NCBI RefSeq assembly: GCF_025836995.1
Contig: NZ_CP107546.1
Coordinates: 2,976,001 to 3,040,000, forward strand
DNA: 64,000 nt
Origin: Microbacterium sp. M28
Lineage (GTDB): Bacteria; Actinomycetota; Actinomycetes; Actinomycetales; Microbacteriaceae
Direction of reading: 5' to 3'
Below are positions 25,080 to 33,534 of the stretch, one piece after another. The notes under the pieces are model-generated. The model saw nothing but the letters and a program-made list of their open reading frames with translations. It had not been told where the DNA came from and made no database searches. Each line of letters opens with the position of its first letter. The first letter of the stretch is position 1. The translations under genes were made by a program, and so were the position numbers.

Positions 25080-26381
25080 ATGTCGCGCACTCCCTCCCAT
25101 CTCCGCAACATCTTCCCCACGGCATCCCGCGCGGAGTCGATCCGCATCACCGAGATCCTCCGCAAGGAGACCGTCGGCGGCATCCTGCTCGTCGCGTTCG
25201 CGGCGCTCGCCCTGATCTGGGCGAATTCGCCGTGGGCGGATTCGTACTTCGCGATGCGCGACTTCGAGGTCGGCTACGAGCCGTGGCATCTGAAGCTCTC
25301 CCTCGGCGCATGGGCGGCCGACGGCCTGCTCGCGATCTTCTTCTTCCTCGTCGGCCTCGAACTCAAGCGCGAGTTCGTCGCCGGTGACCTGCGCTCCCCC
25401 AGCACGGCGATCGTGCCGATCGTCGCGGCCGTCGGCGGCGTGGCCGTCCCCGCGCTCCTGTATGTCTCGGTGGTCGGCGTCTCCAGCACGGAAGCGCACG
25501 GCTGGGCCATCCCGACGGCGACCGACATCGCGTTCGCCGTGGCCGTGCTCGCCATCATCGGCTCGCATCTGCCCAGCGCCCTTCGGATCTTCCTGCTGAC
25601 GTTGGCCGTGGTCGACGACCTGATCGCGATCGGCATCATCGCGATCTTCTACACCGAGTCGATCGATCTCGTCCCCCTGCTGCTGGCGCTCGTGACGATC
25701 GCCGTCTACGGCGTGATCGCCCAGGTCTCTCGCCGCGTCTTCCATGCGAAGCCGGCCGCCGCCTGGCTGATCCTGCTGCCCATCGGATTCGTCGCGTGGG
25801 CACTGATGCACGCCTCCGGCATCCATGCGACGATCGCCGGCGTCCTGCTCGGCTTCACGATCCCTGTCCTGCACAAGAAGGCAGACCGGACCGAGGACGC
25901 CGGACCAGGACTGGCTGAGATCTTCGAGCACCGCTTCCGCCCGCTGTCCGCCGGCTTCGCGGTGCCCGTGTTCGCGTTCTTCTCGGCCGGCGTCGCGATC
26001 GGCGGGCCGGAAGGGTTCGCGTCGGCGCTCACGGATCCTGTGCTGATCGGGGTCGTGATCGGACTCGTCCTGGGCAAGCCCATCGGCATCACCGCTGCCA
26101 CGTGGCTCATCACCCGCATCCGGCGCATCAACCTCGATCCGTCGCTGCGGTGGATCGACATCGCGGGCGTGGGAGTGCTCGCCGGAATCGGGTTCACGGT
26201 CTCGCTGCTCGTCGTGGAGCTCAGCTTCGGCGAGGGCAGTGCGCACTACGACCACGGCAAGGTGGCGGTGCTCTCGGCATCCGTCCTCGCCGCCGTGCTG
26301 GCCGCGATCGTCCTCGGCCTGCGCAACCGCCGGTACCGCAAGGCGGAGGAGACCGCGGCGCCGGAGGCGTCCGAGAGCTGA
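25080..26381 (+). CDS. nhaA: Na+/H+ antiporter NhaA
   Basis: A 433-residue inner-membrane antiporter that expels Na+ or Li+ in exchange for protons. The conserved ion-site regions are [15 protein letters not shown] and [18 protein letters not shown], whose Asp pair corresponds to Asp163/Asp164 of E. coli Nha[14 protein letters not shown] and [12 protein letters not shown] are also typical. The ATG at 25080 has AAAGG upstream. Longer in-frame extensions start inside ktrA and are not credible. The 5' UTR holds a conserved structured block shared with the next operon. The C-terminal tail is charged and rich in Glu/Ala. Confidence 0.93.
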   Translation: MSRTPSHLRNIFPTASRAESIRITEILRKETVGGILLVAFAALALIWANSPWADSYFAMRDFEVGYEPWHLKLSLGAWAADGLLAIFFFLVGLELKREFVAGDLRSPSTAIVPIVAAVGGVAVPALLYVSVVGVSSTEAHGWAIPTATDIAFAVAVLAIIGSHLPSALRIFLLTLAVVDDLIAIGIIAIFYTESIDLVPLLLALVTIAVYGVIAQVSRRVFHAKPAAAWLILLPIGFVAWALMHASGIHATIAGVLLGFTIPVLHKKADRTEDAGPGLAEIFEHRFRPLSAGFAVPVFAFFSAGVAIGGPEGFASALTDPVLIGVVIGLVLGKPIGITAATWLITRIRRINLDPSLRWIDIAGVGVLAGIGFTVSLLVVELSFGEGSAHYDHGKVAVLSASVLAAVLAAIVLGLRNRRYRKAEETAAPEASES

Positions 26382-26436
26382 CCGCGCGGTGCACACGCCG
26401 CGCCGAGCGGTACTGGTGCCGCGCGCCCGGCGGGAG

Positions 26437-26509
26437 TATCTTGACCAACGGAGTGCCGGGAAGCCTGGTCGGCGACGCATCGTCGTCCGTTGAATCAGGA
26501 GTGCATCTC
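26437..26509 (+). ncRNA. Candidate structured 5' leader of the ABC transporter operon (copy 2)
   Basis: A TATCTT -10 box (26437-26442) is followed after exactly 7 nt by GGAG at 26450. The stem is GCCG (26455-26458) with CGGC (26470-26473) around the loop GGAAGCCTGGT. A GACG-CAT-CGTC hairpin follows, and AACGGA/TCCGTT closes the whole element. Compared with copy 1 the second stem pair changes from T-A to C-G, a compensatory change. The start codon is at 26510, after CAGGAG. Confidence 0.55.
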
Positions 26510-27436
26510 ATGAATCCCATCGATGTCCAGGGACTCGACAAGTCGTTCGGGTCGGTCAAGGCGCTCGACGGCCTCGACCTCACCGTCGCACCGGGCGAAG
26601 TCCGTGGCTTCCTCGGCCCCAACGGGGCAGGCAAGTCCACCACGATCCGCGTCCTGCTGGGTCTGCTGCGCTCGGATGCCGGAACCGCACGCCTTTTCGG
26701 CGGCGACCCGTGGAGGGCGCCTGTCACGCTGCACCGCCGGCTGGCGTACGTGCCCGGCGATGTCGCGCTCTGGCCGAACCTCACCGGAGGCGAGGCGATC
26801 GACTACCTGTCCCGCCTCCGAGGCACCGCGAATCCGCGGCGCAAGAAGGAGCTCCTCGAGCGCTTCGAACTCGACCCCACCAAGAAGGCGCGCACCTACT
26901 CGAAGGGCAACCGCCAGAAGGTCGCGCTGGTCGCCGCGTTCGCCAGCGACGCCGAGCTGTTCATCCTCGACGAACCGACGAGCGGACTCGACCCGCTCAT
27001 GGAGGCGGTCTTCACCGAGCACGTGCGCGAGGTGAAGGCGCAGGGCACGTCGATCCTGTTGAGCAGTCACATCCTCAGCGAGGTCGAGAAGGTGTGCGAC
27101 ACCGTGACGATCATCCGCGCCGGCCGCGCCGTGGAATCGGGCTCGCTGACCAGCCTGCGCCGTCTCACCCGCTCGCGCGTCGTCGCCATCGTCGCCCACG
27201 ACGACGGATCACTCGCGGCGGTCGACGGCGTGCACGACCTCAGCGCCGAGAACGTGGAGGGCGGCGGCATCCGCCTGTCGTTCGATCTCGACGATGCCGC
27301 GACCGGCGATGTCCTCGGCCTCCTCGCTCGGCTCGGAGTCGCATCGCTCGTCTCCACGCCACCGTCACTCGAGGACCTGTTCCTGCGGCACTACGGCGAC
27401 GAGATCGCCGCCACAGCAGCCGAGGCGTCGCGATGA
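26510..27436 (+). CDS. ABC exporter ATP-binding protein
   Basis: A 308-residue ATPase of the drug/bacitracin-export (ABC-2 partner) group. Walker A is GPNGAGKST (about residues 39-47), the signature is the variant YSKGNRQK instead of LSGGQ, Walker B is [12 protein letters not shown], and the H-loop His is in [10 protein letters not shown]-terminal extension of some 90 residues ends in [13 protein letters not shown]. The ATG at 26510 follows CAGGAG. It overlaps the permease gene in ATGA. Substrate unknown; relatives export polyketide or peptide antibiotics. The leader RNA in front suggests regulation after transcription starts. Confidence 0.88.
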   Translation: MNPIDVQGLDKSFGSVKALDGLDLTVAPGEVRGFLGPNGAGKSTTIRVLLGLLRSDAGTARLFGGDPWRAPVTLHRRLAYVPGDVALWPNLTGGEAIDYLSRLRGTANPRRKKELLERFELDPTKKARTYSKGNRQKVALVAAFASDAELFILDEPTSGLDPLMEAVFTEHVREVKAQGTSILLSSHILSEVEKVCDTVTIIRAGRAVESGSLTSLRRLTRSRVVAIVAHDDGSLAAVDGVHDLSAENVEGGGIRLSFDLDDAATGDVLGLLARLGVASLVSTPPSLEDLFLRHYGDEIAATAAEASR

Positions 27437-29091
27437 CCACCGCCGTGGCGACCCGGCGCTCACTCCGCCGGGTCTCGGAACCTCCCCTCGCCGGCCTCTG
27501 GCAGCTGTGCCGGCACATTGTCCGCCAAGACCGCGTCCGCATGAGCGTGTGGGCCGGTTCCATGACGCTGTTCGCGGTGTACTTCACGTTCGCGCTCACG
27601 ACCGTGTTCGACGAGGCCGCCCTGGCCGCCCGCGCCGCCGTCATGTCGGCCCCGAGCGGCATCGTCATGGGCGGCCCGGGCTACGGCCTGGACGACTACA
27701 CGCCGCCCGTGGCGATGGCGAACGAGGGGGTCACCTGGCTCATCCTCGCGCTCGCGATCATGAGCATCCTGCACGTCGTGCGCCACACGAGAGCCGACGA
27801 GGAGAACGGGACCGCGGAGCTGGTCAGGGCGAGTCCGATCAGTCGACACACCACCGCGGTGGCGACCCTGCTCACCCTCACCGTCCACCTGCTGGTCATC
27901 GCCGGGCTGGGCGCGGCCGGGATGGTGCTGGTCGGCACCGACGTCCCGGTCGTGGATGCCGTCGCCATGATGCTCGGCTGCTCGCTGGTGGCCCTCGTGT
28001 TCGGTGCGGTCGCGCTCGTGACGGCACAGATGACCGCGCACGCCCGCGGTGCCACGGGGGCGGCGCTCGTCGTGTTCGCGATCGCCTACGTGGTGCGGGC
28101 CGCCGGCGATCTCCAGAAGACGGGCGGCTCGCCGCTGTCCTGGTTCTCGCCGATCGCGTGGGCCCAGCAGATGCGGTCGTTCGTCGAGCTGCGGTGGTGG
28201 CCGCTGCTGCTGCCGGTCGCCGCGACCGTGCTGCTGCTCGTGCTCGCCGCCGCGCTCGCACGCCGGCGCGACTTCGGCGCGGGCCTCGTGGCCGAGCGCC
28301 CCGGCCCCTCCGAGGCATCTGCGCTGCTGTGGTCGCCGGTCGCACTCGCCTGGCTGCAGCAACGCGGCGCTCTGCTGTGGACCGGACTCGCCATGGGCCT
28401 GATGTGGTTCGGCGCCGGCACGATGATGTCGACGCTCAACGAGATGGTCGCCGACCTCGTCGACGACAATCCGGTGCTCGCCGCCCTGTTCGGTTCGGAC
28501 CCGTCCGCGTTCACGACGTCCTTCCTCGGCACGATGGTGCTCTTCATCGCCCTGGCGGTCGCCGCCTACGCGGTCGTCGTCGGGCAGCGGCCCAAGGCCG
28601 AGGAGGCATCCGGTCGACTGGAGCTCACACTCTCGACGCCGGTCGGTCGCGGACGCTGGCTGGCCGCGCAGCTGGTGGTCGGCGGGCTCGGCACACTGCT
28701 GCTGCTCGCGCTCTCGGTGTTCGGCCTGTGGGCGGGCGGTGCGCTCGTCGGCATCGAGGACCCGACGCTCCGCGACTTCGCCGTCGTGTGGGTCTCCTAC
28801 GCGCCTGGCGTGCTGACGCTGCTTGCGGTGACCGCCGCACTGTACGGCTGGCTGCCCCGCGCGACGGGCGCCGGGTGGGCGCTGCTGGCGTTCATCTTCA
28901 TCGCCGACTTCTTCGGACCGCTCTTCGACCTTCCGGAGTGGGTGCAGGCGCTGTCGCCGTTCCACTGGGTCCCAGAGGCGTTCGGCGACGACGTCGAGCT
29001 GTGGGGCGTGCTCGGCGTCACGGGCGTGTGCGCTGTGCTTTTCGCCCTCGCGTTCTGGGGCTTCCGGCGCCGCGATGCGGTGACCGGGTGA
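27433..29091 (+). CDS. ABC exporter permease (ABC-2 type, duplicated)
   Basis: A 552-residue membrane protein with about twelve helices in two similar halves: residues 35-270 ([49 protein letters not shown]) and 310-552 ([37 protein letters not shown]). The repeated ENGTAEL and EASGRLEL loops show the internal duplication. Relatives are annotated as polyketide antibiotic or tetronasin-type exporters. It overlaps the ATPase gene by 4 nt and is followed almost directly by a glycosyltransferase gene. Substrate not readable. Confidence 0.85.
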   Translation: MTTAVATRRSLRRVSEPPLAGLWQLCRHIVRQDRVRMSVWAGSMTLFAVYFTFALTTVFDEAALAARAAVMSAPSGIVMGGPGYGLDDYTPPVAMANEGVTWLILALAIMSILHVVRHTRADEENGTAELVRASPISRHTTAVATLLTLTVHLLVIAGLGAAGMVLVGTDVPVVDAVAMMLGCSLVALVFGAVALVTAQMTAHARGATGAALVVFAIAYVVRAAGDLQKTGGSPLSWFSPIAWAQQMRSFVELRWWPLLLPVAATVLLLVLAAALARRRDFGAGLVAERPGPSEASALLWSPVALAWLQQRGALLWTGLAMGLMWFGAGTMMSTLNEMVADLVDDNPVLAALFGSDPSAFTTSFLGTMVLFIALAVAAYAVVVGQRPKAEEASGRLELTLSTPVGRGRWLAAQLVVGGLGTLLLLALSVFGLWAGGALVGIEDPTLRDFAVVWVSYAPGVLTLLAVTAALYGWLPRATGAGWALLAFIFIADFFGPLFDLPEWVQALSPFHWVPEAFGDDVELWGVLGVTGVCAVLFALAFWGFRRRDAVTG

Positions 29092-29096
29092 GGGAC

Positions 29097-30365
29097 ATGC
29101 GCATCCTCATCACGACCTTCGGCACCCGCGGCGACGTCGAGCCCTACCTCGCGCTGGCGGAGCGCCTTCGGACCGAGGGCCACGAGGCCGTCCTGTGCGC
29201 GCCGGAGGCATACCGCGCAGAGGCCGAACGAAGCGGAATCGGCTTCGAACCGGCCGGCTCGCGGATGCATGAGCTCGTCCGCAACGGCATGACGACGACC
29301 TCGGGGCCCATGGACTTCGCCCGATCGGCGCGCGAGATGACCGCCGCGATGCGTGAGTCGCTCGTCGAGCAATGGGATGCCGCGCAGCGGGTCGGGCCGA
29401 CGCTCGTCCTGTCGCATCCCAAAGCGCTGGGCGGCTTCCACATCGCCGAGCGCCTGGGCGTACCGTTCGCCGCATCCCTTCCGCTGCCGTTCTTCACTCC
29501 GACCGGCGACTTTCCGATCCCGTTCCTGACGGGGCGCCGCTCACCGCGATGGAACAGGATGACCTACCAGTTCAACCGGTTCACGGCGATCGTCTACGGC
29601 GGCATGATCAACCGGTTCCGACGGGAGCATCTCGGGCTCGAGAAAACGAGCCGGTTCAGCGACTTCCTGCATCGCGACGGTGTGCCCGTGCCCGCGCTGT
29701 ATCCGGTCAGCCCTGCGGTCATCCCCCGCCCCGCCGACTACCCGGACTCGGCGCACCTGACCGGCTACTGGTTCCGAGAACGGCAGGATGCCGCCGCTGG
29801 CCTGCCCGAGGACGTGTCCGCCTTCGTCGATGCGGAGGGACCCGTGATCTATGCGGGCTTCGGCAGCATGGGGTTCGGCACGCACGCCGCCGATCGCGGA
29901 CGGATGGTGATCGACGGCATCCGGAGGGCCGGTGCGCGGGCCGTCATCGCGCGCGGCTGGGGCGGGCTGGATGCCGAAGCTGCCGACGACGTACTCGTCA
30001 TCGACGAGGTTCCCCACGATCTGCTGTTCCCCCGTGTGACCGCCGTCGTACATCATGGCGGATCAGGCACCACGGCAGCAGGTCTGCGCGCCGGCCGACC
30101 CACGCTGATCTGCCCGGTGCTGGCCGACCAGCCGTTCTGGGGTGAACGCGTGCATGCGCTCGGCGTGGGTCCCCGGCCGCTGGCGCTCAAGAGGGCGCGC
30201 GTGGGTTCGTTCACGGAGCGACTGGTCGACCTGATCAACGATTCGCAGTACGCCGTTCGCGCGGGCGAGATCGGCGAACGCATCCGCGCAGAGGACGGAA
30301 CGGGCACGGCGGTGCGGATCCTGAAAGAGATCGAAGTCGCGGCACGCCGTGACACCGTGGCGTGA
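29097..30365 (+). CDS. Glycosyltransferase, GT1 (UGT-like)
   Basis: A 422-residue GT-B fold enzyme. The N-terminal acceptor domain begins MRILITTFGTRGDVEPYLAL, and the C-terminal donor domain has VVHHGGSGTTAAGLRAGRP and ADQPFWGERVHALGVGP, the nucleotide-sugar motif of GT1. Relatives glucosylate sterols, glycopeptides or macrolides. The ATG at 29097 is 6 nt after the permease stop; a GTG at 29088 that overlaps the stop (GTGA) would add three residues. Since it is coupled to an antibiotic-type exporter, drug inactivation or tailoring of an exported lipid or metabolite are both possible. Acceptor unknown. Confidence 0.85.
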   Translation: MRILITTFGTRGDVEPYLALAERLRTEGHEAVLCAPEAYRAEAERSGIGFEPAGSRMHELVRNGMTTTSGPMDFARSAREMTAAMRESLVEQWDAAQRVGPTLVLSHPKALGGFHIAERLGVPFAASLPLPFFTPTGDFPIPFLTGRRSPRWNRMTYQFNRFTAIVYGGMINRFRREHLGLEKTSRFSDFLHRDGVPVPALYPVSPAVIPRPADYPDSAHLTGYWFRERQDAAAGLPEDVSAFVDAEGPVIYAGFGSMGFGTHAADRGRMVIDGIRRAGARAVIARGWGGLDAEAADDVLVIDEVPHDLLFPRVTAVVHHGGSGTTAAGLRAGRPTLICPVLADQPFWGERVHALGVGPRPLALKRARVGSFTERLVDLINDSQYAVRAGEIGERIRAEDGTGTAVRILKEIEVAARRDTVA

Positions 30366-30370
30366 GCGCT

Positions 30371-30454
30371 CGACGCGCATCTCGCACAACGACGCGCATC
30401 TCGCAGGTTCTGCGGGAATTCCTGCGAGTTCGACGCGATTCTGCGAGATGCGCG
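30371..30454. repeat. Intergenic repeat with direct and inverted copies
   Basis: CGACGCGCATCTCGCA occurs at 30371-30386 and 30390-30405. The inverted word TGCGAGATGCGCG is at 30442-30454 (13-bp stem with copy 2). An inner pair, CTCGCAGG (30400-30407) with CCTGCGAG (30421-30428), also fits. The element lies between convergent genes and may be a bidirectional terminator or a dispersed repeat. Confidence 0.65.
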
Positions 30455-30478
30455 CGGGGCGGACGCCGGGGAGGCGCC

Positions 30479-30994
30479 TCAGGCCGCGGGGAGCGCGTGG
30501 AATCGCCGGTCGAAGTACACGACCGGGCGGCCGAGCGGCCCGTCGAGGACGTCGAGCACCTCGGCGATCACGACCGTCGAGGAGCCGACCGGAACCGTGT
30601 GCAGCGCGCGGCTGCGCAGCGCCGCCCTGGCCGTGGGCAGGTGCGGCTCACCGGTCTCGAGCACACGCCAGCCCTGTTCCGGCGTGAACCGCTCGGCGCC
30701 GCTGGTCGCGAACGCCTGAGCGAGCTCGGCATGCGCGTCGTCGATGAGATGCACCACGAACGTGTCAGCGGCGAGCAGGGCGCCGGCGCTGCCGGTGGCC
30801 CGCGTCACGGAGAACATGATGGCCGCGGGGTCGACCGCCACCGAGGAGACACTGGATGCCGTGAGCCCGACGGGTCCGGCATCCACGTTCGCCGTGATGA
30901 TCGCGACGCCGGAGGGGTGCGTGCGGAACGCCTTCTTCAACCCCTCACCGACGAGGCTGGGCGTCGGGACGGCAGCGGTGCGCGTGGCGCTCAT
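30479..30994 (-). CDS. Flavin reductase family protein
   Basis: A 171-residue FMN-binding split-barrel protein. FRTHPSGVAIITANVDAGPVGLTASSVSSV is the family start (split: HPSGVAIITA, GPVGLTASSVSSV), then PAAIMFSVTR and TFVVHLIDDAHAELAQAFA. Such enzymes reduce FMN with NAD(P)H or act as the reductase of two-component monooxygenases. The ATG at 30994 overlaps the fdxA stop in ATGA, so the two are one operon, divergent from soxR. The pairing with a ferredoxin under a SoxR box suggests a role in the response to redox-active compounds. Confidence 0.85.
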   Translation of the reverse strand: MSATRTAAVPTPSLVGEGLKKAFRTHPSGVAIITANVDAGPVGLTASSVSSVAVDPAAIMFSVTRATGSAGALLAADTFVVHLIDDAHAELAQAFATSGAERFTPEQGWRVLETGEPHLPTARAALRSRALHTVPVGSSTVVIAEVLDVLDGPLGRPVVYFDRRFHALPAA

Positions 30995-31317
30995 GCGACG
31001 CCCTCCTGCGGCGGGAGCGCCGCGACGAGCGGGTGGTCGAACTCGTACGCACCGACCTTGGCCGCGCCACCCGGCGAGCCGATCTCGGCGAAGAACTCGA
31101 CATTCGCCCGGTAGTAGTCGGCCCACTCCGCGGGGACGTCGTCCTCGTAGTAGATCGCCTCGACAGGGCAGACCGGCTCGCAGGCACCGCAGTCGACGCA
31201 TTCATCCGGGTGGATGTAGAGCGAGCGTTCGCCCTCGTAGATGCAGTCCACGGGGCACTCGTCGATGCAGGCTCGATCCTTCACGTCCACGCACGGCAGC
31301 GCGATCACATAGGTCAT
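30991..31317 (-). CDS. fdxA: 7Fe ferredoxin FdxA
   Basis: A 108-residue electron carrier with eight cysteines at 9, 17, 21, 25, 40, 43, 46 and 50. The arrangement is that of 7Fe ferredoxins, with a [3Fe-4S] cluster (Cys9, 17, 50) and a [4Fe-4S] cluster (Cys21, 40, 43, 46). The acidic C-terminal part (EWADYYRANVEFFAEIG) is typical of actinobacterial FdxA. The gene starts 36 nt from the SoxR box and overlaps the flavin reductase gene. It could supply electrons to cytochromes P450 or re-reduce SoxR; neither is shown. Confidence 0.93.
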   Translation of the reverse strand: MTYVIALPCVDVKDRACIDECPVDCIYEGERSLYIHPDECVDCGACEPVCPVEAIYYEDDVPAEWADYYRANVEFFAEIGSPGGAAKVGAYEFDHPLVAALPPQEGVA

Positions 31318-31352
31318 CCGGTACCTCTTTCACACTCCCCTCCACCGTAAAA

Positions 31353-31370
31353 CCTCAAGTATGCTTGAGG
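31353..31370. promoter_or_regulatory. SoxR box between fdxA and soxR
   Basis: CCTCAAGTATGCTTGAGG is an 18-bp palindrome-like site that matches the E. coli soxS SoxR box except at its centre. It lies in the 72-nt divergent region between fdxA and soxR, so it probably controls one or both promoters. Confidence 0.85.
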
Positions 31371-31389
31371 TCAAATCGAGGGGGTCACC

Positions 31390-31860
31390 ATGTCCGAGAC
31401 CGGTCGGGCGCACGCACCGGACGAACTCCTCACGGTGGGCGAGATGAGCCGGCGCACCGGCGTCGCCGTGTCCGCGCTCCACTTCTACGAGCAGCTCGGA
31501 CTCATCGCGTCCACCCGCACCCCCGGCAATCAGCGCCGCTACGCCAGACACATGCTGCGACGGGTGTCGCTCATCACCGTCGCCAAGCGTCTCAGCATCC
31601 CGCTGTCCGAAGTGCAGGAGGTCTTCGCCGACGTGCCGATGACCGAGACGCCCAGCCACGCGGACTGGCAGCGCGCGTCGCGGCGCTGGAAGCACGAGCT
31701 CGAGCGACGCCGCGAGGGCATCGAGCGCCTGGAGCGCGAGCTGACCGGCTGCATCGGCTGCGGATGCCTGTCGATGAAGGCGTGCCGACTGCTCAACCCC
31801 GGCGACGCCCTCGGCGCCTCGGGCGCCGGCCCTCGACGCCTCGACGACGAGGAGGCCTGA
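31390..31860 (+). CDS. soxR: Redox-sensing transcriptional activator SoxR
   Basis: A 156-residue MerR-family regulator: winged helix-turn-helix (LLTVGEMSRRTGVAVSALHFYEQLGLI), a dimer coiled coil (residues 90-118) and the [2Fe-2S] loop CIGCGCLSMKAC with cysteines at 121, 124, 126 and 132, close to E. coli numbering. Oxidation of the cluster by redox-cycling compounds switches on target promoters. The ATG at 31390 has a GGGGG Shine-Dalgarno. The only visible target is the divergent fdxA-flavin reductase operon. No soxS is present, as is usual outside enterobacteria. Confidence 0.93.
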   Translation: MSETGRAHAPDELLTVGEMSRRTGVAVSALHFYEQLGLIASTRTPGNQRRYARHMLRRVSLITVAKRLSIPLSEVQEVFADVPMTETPSHADWQRASRRWKHELERRREGIERLERELTGCIGCGCLSMKACRLLNPGDALGASGAGPRRLDDEEA

Positions 31861-31861
31861 C

Positions 31862-33364
31862 TCACGCCGGCGGGAACCCGCCGGACAGCCGTCCGTGGAA
31901 ATCGCCACTGGCCTCGTTCAGCCCCACCAGCTCGACGGTCTTGCCGTGCTGCGCGTACTTCGTCTCGATCGCGTCGAGCGACGCGACCGTCGAAGCATCC
32001 CACACGTGCGATCGCGACAGATCGATCACGACGCGATCCGGATCATCCGCGTACTCGAACTGCGTCGTGAGGTCGTTGCTCGAGGCGAAGAACAGCGCAC
32101 CGTCCACGACGTAGTGCGCGGCATCCGGTCCGACCGTGCGGGTGACCGTGACGAGGTGCGCGACCCGGCGCACGAACAGCACGGAGGCGACGAACACGCC
32201 ACCGACGACGCCGATCGCGAGGTTGTGCGTGAGGAGCACGAGCACGACCGTCGCGACCATGACGAACGTCTCGCTCTTCGGCATCCGCTTCAGCGTCGAC
32301 GGACGCACGCTGTGCCAATCGAACGCGCCGATCGCCACCATGATCATGACGGCGACGAGGGCGGCCATCGGGATCGTCGCCACGAAATCGCCGAACACGA
32401 CGACGAGCAGGAACAGGAAGATCCCTGCGAAGAAAGTGGAGATGCGCGTGCGCGCACCGGAGGCCTTCACATTGATCATGGTCTGACCGATCACCGCGCA
32501 TCCGCCCATCCCGCCCAGGAAACCGGACAGCACGTTCGCCGCGCCCTGGGCCCAGCTCTCGCGGGTCTTGTTCGAGTGCGTGTCCGTGATCTCATCGACG
32601 AGCTTGGCCGTCATGAGCGACTCCATCAGCCCGACCACCGCGACGCCGAGCGCGAAGGGCGCGATGATCGTGAACGTCTCCCACGTCAGCGGCACGTCGG
32701 GGAGGAACAGCGAGGGCAGGCTCCGCGGCAGCTCTCCCTGATCGCCCACGGTGGGCACGGTGATCGCGAGCAGCAGCACGACGGTAGTCACGATGATGAC
32801 CGAGATCAGCGGCGCCGGGATCACCTTCGTCAGACGCGGCATCGCGATCATGACGAGGATGCCGAGGACGACGAGCGGATACACCAGCCACGGCACGCCG
32901 ATCAGATGCGGGATCTGCGAGCTGAACACGAAGATGGCGAGCGCGTTCACGAACCCGGTCATGACGCTGCGCGGGATGAACCGCATGAGCTTCGCGACGC
33001 CGAGTGCGCCGAGCAGGATCTGGAAGATACCGGCCAGGATGATCGTGGCGATGAGGTAGTCCAGGCCGTAGGTCGGCGCCACCGGAGCGACGACGAGCGC
33101 CACGGCGCCGGTGGCCGCCGTGACCATCGCCGGCCGCCCGCCGAGGAAGGCGATCGCGACGGCCATGATGAACGACGAGAAGAGACCGACCTTCGGGTCG
33201 ACCCCGGCGATGACCGAGAACGCGATCGCCTCGGGGATGAGAGCCAGCCCGACGACGAGACCGGCGAGGATCTCGCGGGTCAGCAGCCGAGGGCTCTTCA
33301 GCGCCTCGACGACGCTCGGCCTGGCGCGATATCGCTCGCGGTCGACGCCTGCGGATGCGGACAT
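31862..33364 (-). CDS. SulP family anion transporter with STAS domain
   Basis: A 500-residue membrane protein. The SulP transport domain spans about residues 25-385 (ILAGLVVGLALIPEAIAFSVIAGV, GGRPAMVTAATGAVALV, SGFLGGMGGCAVIGQTMIN), followed by a cytoplasmic STAS domain from about 405 (DALFFASSNDLTTQFEYADD-like part and DLSRSHVWDASTVASLD). SulP proteins move sulfate, bicarbonate or organic anions; the substrate is not readable, and bicarbonate is a common assignment for this length. The ATG at 33364 has GGGAGAAAG upstream. It ends 2 nt from the convergent soxR, so their 3' ends almost touch. Confidence 0.88.
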   Translation of the reverse strand: MSASAGVDRERYRARPSVVEALKSPRLLTREILAGLVVGLALIPEAIAFSVIAGVDPKVGLFSSFIMAVAIAFLGGRPAMVTAATGAVALVVAPVAPTYGLDYLIATIILAGIFQILLGALGVAKLMRFIPRSVMTGFVNALAIFVFSSQIPHLIGVPWLVYPLVVLGILVMIAMPRLTKVIPAPLISVIIVTTVVLLLAITVPTVGDQGELPRSLPSLFLPDVPLTWETFTIIAPFALGVAVVGLMESLMTAKLVDEITDTHSNKTRESWAQGAANVLSGFLGGMGGCAVIGQTMINVKASGARTRISTFFAGIFLFLLVVVFGDFVATIPMAALVAVMIMVAIGAFDWHSVRPSTLKRMPKSETFVMVATVVLVLLTHNLAIGVVGGVFVASVLFVRRVAHLVTVTRTVGPDAAHYVVDGALFFASSNDLTTQFEYADDPDRVVIDLSRSHVWDASTVASLDAIETKYAQHGKTVELVGLNEASGDFHGRLSGGFPPA

Positions 33365-33534
33365 GGCTTTCTCCCGATATGACAGCGACCGCGGGCAGAC
33401 CACCCACCAGGAAACCCTAACGCGACCCGAGGGTCCGTATCCGCGGCATCCGTTCACCCGTGCGTCAGCCGGAGGCCATCTGGCACTCCTAGTCTCCCCC
33501 CGGCGAAATCCGCCCGAAGACAAGGAGATCTCGA

